This document shows, in pieces, positions 13,079 to 19,479 of a DNA stretch of 24,957 nucleotides. The translations under genes and the position numbers were made by a program. The notes under the pieces are model-generated. The model did not search any database, was not told the origin of the DNA, and worked only from the letters and a program-made list of their open reading frames with translations. Within the stretch, counting starts at the first letter, position 1; each line of letters opens with the position of its first letter. This DNA is from a virus: IMG/VR virus record IMGVR_UViG_3300030943_000160, positions 1-24,957 of that record; one strand, written 5' to 3'.

Positions 13079-14962
13079 CTATTTAATTTGCAGCTGTGAT
13101 TGCTTTAAATTGTTTGTTATATACGGACTTACTACAGGTTTCTTTTCCTTCCTACGAAGTAACTCGGCTTCTACGTCGTCGGCTTCGTCCACGTACTCGG
13201 AAATGCCTGTTTCGGGGTTATCAACTTGCCTTGCGAACTTAGCTATTTCCAGTAGGCTGGATGTTGCCTTCTTTTCCTTTTCCTTTTCATCATGTTCTTC
13301 TATTGTTATCCTCGTCATTCCCTTGGGAACGGCAACGTTAGGATCGGTGATGATAGGTTCAAATGATTTCTTCATATTCCTTCCGGTAGCAATAGCCACT
13401 GCAGTCATGGGCGCGGCGTATGCGAGGCCTTCTAGCGCACGGAATGGAATCTCTTCTGTTGCCCAGTGTGCTAATCCGGTCTTGCCTTTGTACTTAACCG
13501 CTTCTTCTTCAGAAAGGAGCTTGTCGAGTTTGTGAACCCAAGGTGACCGGCTGTCGGTGATCTTCTTATCCAATGCAGCCTTCACGCCCTCTAATGATGC
13601 AGACTTGACCAATGCGGTTTTGGATTTAGCATCAGCAGTGGGGATATCAATCACCAACCTACCTGTATTTTTAACTTCTTCGTCTTTTCTGACCTTCTCC
13701 ATGCCACCATATAAGTTGCGACCAAGCATTCTAGATAAGGTGGCTAGGGTAAAAAGCGTGACACCTGTGGTAACCGCCGGGCGGATACCTCGGGTTAAAA
13801 GCATTCTCTTCTGGGTATCTGTCATTGCCGTTTTCTCGAGGTCTTCTGCGCCTACAGAGGCGACAGCTTCCAATGCGGATATCGGTTCTGTTCTGTTGAC
13901 TCTGTTTGCAGTGTAGTCTCTCTGTGGCCTATTCGAACTAAAATCTCTATTGGGTCTTTGGTTATTATAATCTCTTCGATTACCAGCATAGTCTCTGGGT
14001 TTGCGGTTGTATGTGCGGTCACCTACTACAATGTCGACGCCGTCTGATCCTACTGCAGGTTCTATATCGGCGGGGTTGTCATTCTTTTTGTTCAAGTTAA
14101 TTGCTGAATTCACTCGTTCAGTGAGGTAATCTTCAGCCATTCCGACACCAAGCATTCCACCCATGTACATACCCATGGTCCCAAGGATCTTTTTCTTTGA
14201 AGGCAACCCGGATACTGAGTCCCAGTTGCGCTTATCTTTTCCGAACATGCTGTCGCCAAGCTTACTGGCACCAACAACAGCGGAGGAAACTACATCTGTA
14301 ACTGGACGGTATTTAGTAAACGCCTGTAACGACTTACGGGCAACACCTTGTGTACCACCCAGTGCAGCGTCGAAGCCTTTTGACATCGAGGGTAACAGGT
14401 TGGGGTTGTGGTTTACAACAGCACCAAGTATCTTGGCACCACCGAATCCTGCGCCTGCAAGGCCTGCGAGCATGAGCATGTTAGCAAAGGGATGGTTCTC
14501 GCTGTTAAAGTGTTCCGCAACTTCAGTCTTGTCGACGCCGCTTTCGTCAGCAGCAGCTTTAGGAAAACCGCCAATACCTTTAGGACGGAACATTTCTGAG
14601 GGCAGTTGATTCTGTTGTTTTAACGCCTTCATTTCCGATCCGAACTGCTTTGCCTCACCTAGTCCTGGGACCACCGCGTCGGCGATGGCTCCAAGCGGTT
14701 TCTGACCACTGAGCATACCAACACCAGCACTAAGACCTAAGCCCAATGCGCCCTGTTGCTTGATATTCTTACCAATTAAACCAGTTGCTTTGGGAGCAAG
14801 TTTAGCGGCTTTGCCAAAGAGACCCTTGCCAAGTGACATTGTCGCTTTTCCCAAGGCAGCAAGCAATGCTTCCTTCTCTAGTACTTCGGAAGCGAATTTT
14901 TCCATATCCATCTCGCCTTTGGCGGCGAGCACATCGTATTCAGTCAGTAATTCTCTATACAT
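13079..14962 (-). CDS. Large virion-block protein with MYxxLLxEF leader, Gly-rich membrane-like segments and Arg-Asp-Tyr repeats
   Basis: 627 aa from ATG 14962, chosen because GGAGG lies 6 nt upstream; a TTG six bases earlier has no such support. Leader MYRELLTEYDVLAAK...DMEKFASEVLEKEA. Then Gly/Ala-rich hydrophobic stretches at about 68-85, 160-182 and 262-277, a tandem Arg-Asp-Tyr repeat region (319-357), LEKTAM, another hydrophobic stretch (TTGVTLFTLATLSRM) near 390-410, and a charged C-terminus. It overlaps the end of the preceding gene by 8 nt, so translation is coupled. The composition suits a membrane-interacting virion protein; no family recognised. Confidence 0.82.
   Translation of the reverse strand: MYRELLTEYDVLAAKGEMDMEKFASEVLEKEALLAALGKATMSLGKGLFGKAAKLAPKATGLIGKNIKQQGALGLGLSAGVGMLSGQKPLGAIADAVVPGLGEAKQFGSEMKALKQQNQLPSEMFRPKGIGGFPKAAADESGVDKTEVAEHFNSENHPFANMLMLAGLAGAGFGGAKILGAVVNHNPNLLPSMSKGFDAALGGTQGVARKSLQAFTKYRPVTDVVSSAVVGASKLGDSMFGKDKRNWDSVSGLPSKKKILGTMGMYMGGMLGVGMAEDYLTERVNSAINLNKKNDNPADIEPAVGSDGVDIVVGDRTYNRKPRDYAGNRRDYNNQRPNRDFSSNRPQRDYTANRVNRTEPISALEAVASVGAEDLEKTAMTDTQKRMLLTRGIRPAVTTGVTLFTLATLSRMLGRNLYGGMEKVRKDEEVKNTGRLVIDIPTADAKSKTALVKSASLEGVKAALDKKITDSRSPWVHKLDKLLSEEEAVKYKGKTGLAHWATEEIPFRALEGLAYAAPMTAVAIATGRNMKKSFEPIITDPNVAVPKGMTRITIEEHDEKEKEKKATSSLLEIAKFARQVDNPETGISEYVDEADDVEAELLRRKEKKPVVSPYITNNLKQSQLQIK
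13897..13996 (-). repeat. Degenerate tandem repeat encoding RDYxxNRPx units
   Basis: Four successive units of about 9 residues (RDYAGNR, RDYNNQRPN, RDFSSNRPQ, RDYTANRVN) make a basic, aromatic, low-complexity segment. Confidence 0.75.
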
Positions 14963-15605
14963 TGCCAACCTCCGAGGAGTTGATTATCGTAGCCAGTATC
15001 GACGCTGTCTTTTCTAAGAACTCTGTTTCAGCAACATCGTCTGCTGCAGCTTTTTTGATATTATCAGCTAATTGCTTTTGATCTCGCTCACCCATTTTTG
15101 CAGCCAGATACATTATCGCCGCCGGGATTGCGATACCACCTGCAGCCACTGCGAATGCCTTTAGTGCAGGTTTTCCATAATTCGATAACGCCTCAAGCAA
15201 TTTTTCCTTAGCCGGAGCTGATTTTAGGCCCTCTAACACATCTTTAGCAACTAACGCTCTGTTAGGGGAAATTGACGTTACATCGAGTGCGTCAGATGTC
15301 CCACCTATACTGAGAAGTTTCATAAACCTATCACGAACCTCTGAGTCACCTGGTTGATAGTGATTAATTATTCTCTCGTCAATGTTATCTGGCCGTATTT
15401 GTGGTTGTCCTATCCCGTCTTTAATTGCGGCAGCAACAGCGGTAGGCATTGTGAAAGTATGTGATTCAATAATCTCGTTAATGAGATCGTTTGCATGTTT
15501 ATTCTTGGCATTAAAATATTCCATTCCACCGGATACACCACCAAACAGTCCACTAAGTGCCAGTTCGGTCTTGAGGTCTTTTTCAGGGTTTCTCTCTTTT
15601 GACAT
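14955..15605 (-). CDS. Virion-block protein with one hydrophobic helix, unknown
   Basis: 216 aa; starts 1 nt after the preceding stop and overlaps the next start, so it is translationally coupled on both sides. The N-terminus has a Gly-rich hydrophobic patch (ALSGLFGGVSGGMEYF). The middle is hydrophilic with many Pro and Asp. Residues about 150-170 form a possible transmembrane helix (AFAVAAGGIAIPAAIMYLAA), followed by a Lys-rich stretch with KKAAADD and LEKTASI. No family recognised. Confidence 0.82.
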   Translation of the reverse strand: MSKERNPEKDLKTELALSGLFGGVSGGMEYFNAKNKHANDLINEIIESHTFTMPTAVAAAIKDGIGQPQIRPDNIDERIINHYQPGDSEVRDRFMKLLSIGGTSDALDVTSISPNRALVAKDVLEGLKSAPAKEKLLEALSNYGKPALKAFAVAAGGIAIPAAIMYLAAKMGERDQKQLADNIKKAAADDVAETEFLEKTASILATIINSSEVGNV

Positions 15606-15606
15606 A

Positions 15607-16578
15607 TTACTTCACCCGTACTTTAACTGGACCACCATTATGGTTTTCATCTATTTCCTGTTTAAGTTGTCTAGCGAGTACAACTAATTTCTCATAGCTC
15701 ATTCTATCTGGTAACGACTTGGTGCTGACAGTATATTCTTCAGCAGCGGTCTTGATAAGACTATGGGATCCGAGTGTGAATGCCTTCTTGGCAACGGGCG
15801 CAGCGAGTACGACATCAAAGTTGCTTGGTACGCGACCAAAGTGTTTCATATCCTCAACCATCATGGCTGTTTTGTTAATTACAGCGGTGCTGACGTTGAC
15901 GTCACCGTCGACAGCAGCAATTAGTCCATTAAATAGATCTTGACCGCCACCCTCAGCGCGCTCGCTGTAGATAATCGCGTTGGCGAGGTTAGCAACCTTC
16001 TCGAGGATAGAGCCGATCTGAGCGCTCTTTTCGCGATTAGCGGCTGCAATCTTTTCAGAGAGCTTATGCTTAATTGCTACAGATGCTGTTTTAGTCATTG
16101 CCTCATTGGCCCAGAGGCCAGCGGGTTTGTCGGCGCCTACAAAGAGGGAGTTGTCATCGCCAGTATAACTAGCGACCTTCTCGAGGATGTCAAAGGCTGA
16201 TGCTGACATTGCATAACCAGTTGGCGCTGTCAGCGCCGTGGACGCCGTCGACGCCGTCTTTACGACCGGGGCAATCTTCTGCGCATCCGCGAGTTCGAAT
16301 TCTACTCTGCGTACTTTTTGGCCCTTAGTGGCTGCGTATTTATTGAGATAAATCTCTACATTAGTTTCTTCTACAAGGCGTTGGATCTGATCGCCATTGA
16401 GTTTATTTACTTCAGCAATCTTGGAGATAGTTTCATTTGGCGAGATGTTGTACTTAGTACAACCCTCAGAGGCTTCCTTTACCCACGTGGTCTTGGACTT
16501 CAGGAATGTGGAGTTCATACTATCTTCAATCCCTGCGCTGCCTCCCATGGACAGGAGTTCATCTATCAAATTAGGCAT
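15607..16578 (-). CDS. First gene of the virion block: helical protein with about twelve K-x-A motifs
   Basis: 323 aa; GAGGG at 7 nt before ATG 16578. It is the first minus-strand gene after the divergent promoter region. K-x-A tripeptides occur about twelve times (WVKEA, SKIAE, NKYAA, QKIAP, VKTAS, EKVAS, TKTAS, EKIAA, EKSAQ, EKVAN, NKTAM, IKTAA), roughly three times what its Lys and Ala content would give. The body is helical and Ala-rich with few aromatic residues; no cysteine beyond one near residue 40. If K-x-A marks a protease site, this protein would be cut many times, as expected of a scaffold or internal core protein (inference). Confidence 0.83.
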   Translation of the reverse strand: MPNLIDELLSMGGSAGIEDSMNSTFLKSKTTWVKEASEGCTKYNISPNETISKIAEVNKLNGDQIQRLVEETNVEIYLNKYAATKGQKVRRVEFELADAQKIAPVVKTASTASTALTAPTGYAMSASAFDILEKVASYTGDDNSLFVGADKPAGLWANEAMTKTASVAIKHKLSEKIAAANREKSAQIGSILEKVANLANAIIYSERAEGGGQDLFNGLIAAVDGDVNVSTAVINKTAMMVEDMKHFGRVPSNFDVVLAAPVAKKAFTLGSHSLIKTAAEEYTVSTKSLPDRMSYEKLVVLARQLKQEIDENHNGGPVKVRVK

Positions 16579-16651
16579 TTTACGCCCTCACTTTCTTTAT
16601 ATAAATATTAATTTCCAAGTAGTTTTAGGTTGACTTCGGTGTCTACAATCA

Positions 16652-16657
16652 ATTATA
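16652..16657 (-). promoter_or_regulatory. Possible -10 element for the virion block
   Basis: TATAAT on the minus strand, about 75 nt upstream of ATG 16578, with no clear -35 box. The divergent region 16579-16737 holds no gene on either strand. Confidence 0.35.
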
Positions 16658-16680
16658 TCCTATCTTCCGAATAATAGCTG

Positions 16681-16689
16681 GTATAAGTA
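16681..16689 (+). promoter_or_regulatory. GTATAAGTA phage promoter-like motif (copy 2)
   Basis: Preceded by TAGCTG and ending 48 nt before the ATG at 16738. It would drive the seven-gene operon up to the terminator at 19435. Confidence 0.65.
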
Positions 16690-16697
16690 ATATAGAC

Positions 16698-16711
16698 AAC
16701 AACTAGTTGTT
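16698..16711. repeat. 14-bp perfect palindrome, possible operator
   Basis: AACAACTAGTTGTT starts 8 nt after promoter motif copy 2. It is comparable in position to the inverted repeat at 3890 but has a different sequence. Confidence 0.45.
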
Positions 16712-16737
16712 TTATTTTTATTTACGGAGGATGGTAG

Positions 16738-17138
16738 ATGATTACTAATATTGGAGAGACAACTTATGAATGTGAAACTGCGTGGAAGAGTTTACAGACA
16801 GTACAAAGATCTGGAAATGTAAATACTGCGGTGAGGAAAAATGTGAAGAATGTGGTAACGAGGTCGTCTGTGAAACATGTGTAACAAACAATATGAAACC
16901 TATTAGAGATGGTATTATCACAAGCTTCAGTTTGGTTATGATAACAAAGTATCCACTTGTTGACGGTGTCCGTGTCATCGACGCTGTGAAAGTATTTGTA
17001 AATGGACTAGATCTCGAAGGCGATGTTGGAGAATGTTACCGAAAACTTAATAGACTTCAAGCTGATGCAGTAAAAACCGAGAAGAAGCGGGGTTGTCCAC
17101 CACCGCCATTGAAAGGATTGAAGGTGACGAAGAAATGA
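16738..17138 (+). CDS. Cysteine-rich zinc-ribbon protein with a disrupted reading frame (paralog of the next gene)
   Basis: The best-supported start is ATG 16738 (GGAGG at 7 nt), but that frame stops after 48 codons. The conserved sequence continues from GTG 16782 in the frame one base back, which lacks a ribosome site. Reading ACT then TGC across base 16779 gives YECETCVEEFTDST, which aligns with YTCESCGEEYTEST of the next protein and restores its first CxxC pair. Downstream are three more pairs: CKYC, CEEC, CETC. The C-terminal 60 residues (TKYPLVDG, then GDVGECYRKLNRL) also match the paralog. Either a lost base (real or sequencing) or a -1 frameshift explains it. The zinc-ribbon pairs imply a structural metal site for protein or nucleic-acid contacts; no enzyme signature is visible. 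Confidence 0.7.
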
Positions 17139-17476
17139 AAGAAAGAACTATTTACACCTGTGAAAGTTGTGGCGAAGAATACACCGAATCAACGGACATA
17201 ACCAAGTGTCCTGATTGTGGTAAAGATCAATGTGAGTGTTGTCATCAGCCAGGATTCTGTAGAGAGTGTGTGAAAATTAAGATTTCGGTACCAGTTACCA
17301 CCTTTACTGTAGGTATCCGTGAGGTTCTTAAAGCAGAGTACCCGACAATACCAGATGATACTCTCGACATCGAAGTTGCAAGGTTAGTAGACGACCTCAA
17401 CTTCGTTGGCAACGTCTACGAGTCATACGACAACCTAGATGGAATAGAGAGGTATATTAAAAATAACGGAGGGTGA
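17135..17476 (+). CDS. Cysteine-rich zinc-ribbon protein
   Basis: 113 aa. ATG 17135 overlaps the previous stop (ATGA) and has AAGGTGA at 8 nt; a longer upstream reading only overlaps the previous gene. Four cysteine pairs: CESC, CPDC, CECC and CREC, in residues 8-45, could hold two zinc ions. The C-terminal half is helical and follows the pattern LKAEYPTIPDDTL...LVDDLNFVGNV, shared with the upstream paralog and, loosely, with the 60-aa protein at 21556. Function unknown; small phage zinc-ribbon proteins often bind host transcription or replication proteins, which is only an analogy here. Confidence 0.85.
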   Translation: MKERTIYTCESCGEEYTESTDITKCPDCGKDQCECCHQPGFCRECVKIKISVPVTTFTVGIREVLKAEYPTIPDDTLDIEVARLVDDLNFVGNVYESYDNLDGIERYIKNNGG

Positions 17477-17479
17477 GGT

Positions 17480-17695
17480 ATGTTAATTATGCTTGTTGTA
17501 TTGTGTTTGATAGGTGTGTTGGTCACATTATTCATGTCCACAGTCATTGGATCCCTTGTGGAAATGGCACTCTTTGGTTTAGTTCCCCGAGCTGTCTTTG
17601 AGATGTCAACGGGATCTACAATAGGTCTGGTTGTCGGTATAATTTTCTGTGTCTTCATTGTCTACGAGGCCGTAGTAGAAGGGAGACGAAAATGA
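17480..17695 (+). CDS. Small membrane protein, two transmembrane helices
   Basis: 71 aa; GGAGGGTGAGGT precedes ATG 17480. Two hydrophobic helices, about 2-22 (LIMLVVLCLIGVLVTLFMS) and 45-63 (STIGLVVGIIFCVFIVYEA), are joined by a short loop with Pro-Arg. The tail is basic (EGRRK). It overlaps the next gene by ATGA. It has no holin signature beyond size and topology; a partner for the neighbouring membrane protein is likely. Confidence 0.82.
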   Translation: MLIMLVVLCLIGVLVTLFMSTVIGSLVEMALFGLVPRAVFEMSTGSTIGLVVGIIFCVFIVYEAVVEGRRK

Positions 17696-18027
17696 TATTT
17701 AATTTCCTACTTTACACAGGTGTGTACTCAGCCATTTACCTGGTATTCTACTTGGTCGTGAAAATCACTTTGAAGTATGAATTCGCGAAAGATAAGAAAC
17801 GACGTGAGCATTGGTCACTTCGATACCTTGTAAGCTGCAACGACCTGGAGATGAAGAATCTCCGGCTTCAGGCAGAGGTGGATGAGTACAGATTCCAGAT
17901 TGGCATGTACCGTGAAAAGTTAGGGTTACCACCACAACAAATACTCCCGTTAATGGATCTAGAGACTTACAACGAGATCTTCGGCGCGTATTTGGAATCC
18001 AGAGAGGTGGTTGTAGAACCTGTGTAG
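17692..18027 (+). CDS. Membrane-anchored coiled-coil protein (spanin- or Rz-like topology)
   Basis: 111 aa, coupled to the previous gene by ATGA overlap. An N-terminal transmembrane helix (residues 3-25) is followed by a basic stretch KDKKRREH and a probable coiled coil (50-80, NDLEMKNLRLQAEVDEYR), then a Pro-rich turn and an acidic end. Topology resembles inner-membrane spanins, but the basic residues just after the helix argue for a cytoplasmic rather than periplasmic domain. No family recognised. Confidence 0.82.
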   Translation: MIFNFLLYTGVYSAIYLVFYLVVKITLKYEFAKDKKRREHWSLRYLVSCNDLEMKNLRLQAEVDEYRFQIGMYREKLGLPPQQILPLMDLETYNEIFGAYLESREVVVEPV

Positions 18028-18034
18028 GTCGCAG

Positions 18035-18334
18035 ATGGTTAATGAGGGATTTGCACTTAATGATGAATACGCACTTTACGACGAACTGCGTGAGCAAGAT
18101 CTTTATCTATGTTCTAAGTTGTTACGTGTAACCAGTATCCGTACGAAGACAAGGGCTAAGTTCTTTGGAAAATTAAAAGTAGGTGATGTGATTATAATCA
18201 AACACAAGATAATCTATTCACGTTATCAGCCAGAAGTAGATGTATTTTTACTTAATTCTACTGAGCACACTACATTGTTATTAATATCATTAAAATCAAG
18301 ATTGTCATGCTTTGCGCTGACGGAAATGGAGTAG
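18035..18334 (+). CDS. Unknown 99-aa protein
   Basis: Begins 7 nt after the previous stop with a weak site (GTAGGT). The N-terminus is acidic and helical; the middle (SIRTKTRAKFFGKLKVGDVIIIKHKI) suggests a small beta-barrel with the K-V-G-D-V turn common in SH3/OB-like folds. It keeps tight operon spacing and is followed 3 nt later by the von Willebrand A gene. No family recognised. Confidence 0.78.
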   Translation: MVNEGFALNDEYALYDELREQDLYLCSKLLRVTSIRTKTRAKFFGKLKVGDVIIIKHKIIYSRYQPEVDVFLLNSTEHTTLLLISLKSRLSCFALTEME

Positions 18335-18337
18335 AAA

Positions 18338-18967
18338 ATGAAAGCAGGATTAGTAAGTATTTGTGGTATTCTCGATGGTTCAGGGAGCATGAGCTCAGTA
18401 GCAGACGAGGTGGTACGCGGCTGGAACAAATTCATCAACGACCAACGTGAGCAAGCTGGTGAATGTGATGTCTCACTTTACGCATTTTCGACCGAGATCA
18501 AAAAGGTGCTGTTTAGGCGTGATCTATCGCGTGTTCAAGATCTACGCCGTGGTGAGTATTACATGGGAAATTCCACCGCACTTTATGATGCGATCGGTAC
18601 TGCGGTAACACAGTTGGATAAATCATTGTCGTATGACACTGACGACAATAAACCCGAGAAGATAATTGTGTATATTCAAACTGACGGTGAGGAAAATGCC
18701 AGCGGAAGGTTCTCGTTACTGCAGTTAAAGAGAATGATTGCTGAATACGAAGCCCGAGGTAATTGGGAATTCCTGTTCATTGGAATGGGTATTGATGCCA
18801 AACGTGAAGGCGCCAAGTTCGGTATCCGCGCTGATAACATCCTGGAAGTATCCCGGAACGGCGAAGGTAATCAGACGATGTACGCTGCTGTTGGTAGCTA
18901 CACATCCGCAATCCGTAGTGGTGACTATACTCGTAAGTTTGGTAGTGTGATCGGGTTAAATCAATGA
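18338..18967 (+). CDS. von Willebrand factor A (VWA) domain protein
   Basis: 209 aa; GGAG at 6 nt. The metal-ion-dependent adhesion site is complete: DGSGS (Asp13, Ser15, Ser17), Thr80 in GNSTALYDAIG, and Asp116 in IQTDGEEN. The domain fills the whole protein (about 5-200), with no signal peptide or transmembrane segment, so it acts in the cytoplasm. VWA domains bind protein partners through the metal; in bacteria and phages they often work with AAA ATPases, kinases or phosphatases. Here the partner may be the adjacent metallophosphoesterase, whose start overlaps this stop (ATGA). Confidence 0.9.
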   Translation: MKAGLVSICGILDGSGSMSSVADEVVRGWNKFINDQREQAGECDVSLYAFSTEIKKVLFRRDLSRVQDLRRGEYYMGNSTALYDAIGTAVTQLDKSLSYDTDDNKPEKIIVYIQTDGEENASGRFSLLQLKRMIAEYEARGNWEFLFIGMGIDAKREGAKFGIRADNILEVSRNGEGNQTMYAAVGSYTSAIRSGDYTRKFGSVIGLNQ

Positions 18968-19431
18968 GTGATTTCTTTATTTCAGACACTCATTTTGGCG
19001 ACTCGGATATCATTATATACGAAAATAGACCTTTCTCCTGCGTAGGCGAAATGGACACCGTGCTCATCTCCAATTGGAACAGCGTTGTTGGTAAGGATGA
19101 TCGCGTATTCTTTCTAGGTTATTTCAGTATGTATGGCTTTGAGCGGACTGTAGAAATAGTTCACAAGTTGAATGGTTTAATTGTATTTATAAAAGGTAAT
19201 CACGATGTTAACGAATACTTCGATGATGTCAATGGGTTCCCTATTATCTACAATGACTTCTTCATGTGTTCTCATAAGCCAATGTATGTTAACTCCCAGA
19301 TGCCTTATGTTAATATTCACGGTCATCTGCATGGTAATAAGTACGCTGACAATAAACATGTTAATGTCAGCTGTGAGCAGATTAACTACACGCCTATTAA
19401 GTTTGAAGAGATCTTGAAGTTATTGAAGTAA
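18964..19431 (+). CDS. Calcineurin-like metallophosphoesterase with altered second metal motif
   Basis: 155 aa. Metallophosphoesterase motifs in order: SDTHFGD (Asp8, His10), FFLGYFS (residues 49-55), KGNHD (Asn79, His80), CSHKP (His104) and GHLHG (His121, His123). The second motif is normally G-D, where the Asp bridges the two metals; here it is Gly52-Tyr53, one base from Asp (GAT to TAT). The protein may be inactive, bind one metal, or use another ligand. Short phage and bacterial relatives act as phosphodiesterases or phosphatases on nucleotides or RNA ends. Last gene of the operon; a terminator follows. Confidence 0.88.
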   Translation: MSDFFISDTHFGDSDIIIYENRPFSCVGEMDTVLISNWNSVVGKDDRVFFLGYFSMYGFERTVEIVHKLNGLIVFIKGNHDVNEYFDDVNGFPIIYNDFFMCSHKPMYVNSQMPYVNIHGHLHGNKYADNKHVNVSCEQINYTPIKFEEILKLLK

Positions 19432-19434
19432 ATA

Positions 19435-19479
19435 AAAGACACTGCTTACGCAGTGTCTTTATATCTCTTATTTTTTTTA
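19435..19479. terminator. Bidirectional intrinsic terminator
   Basis: Stem AAAGACACTGC / GCAGTGTCTTT (11 bp, TTAC loop, 19435-19460), with a T-run from 19470 on the plus strand. It ends the plus operon and faces the terminase stop at 19477. Confidence 0.88.

Noticed and set aside
12966-13535. Plus-strand open frame of 189 codons
   Set aside because: It overlaps the WYL-like and 627-aa genes, is Ser/Phe-rich and has no ribosome site.
16590-16610. TATAAATA on the plus strand, identical to the T4 late octamer
   Set aside because: On the plus strand it lies about 130 nt from the next start, behind a better motif (16681); a single AT-rich match in a non-coding region is expected by chance.
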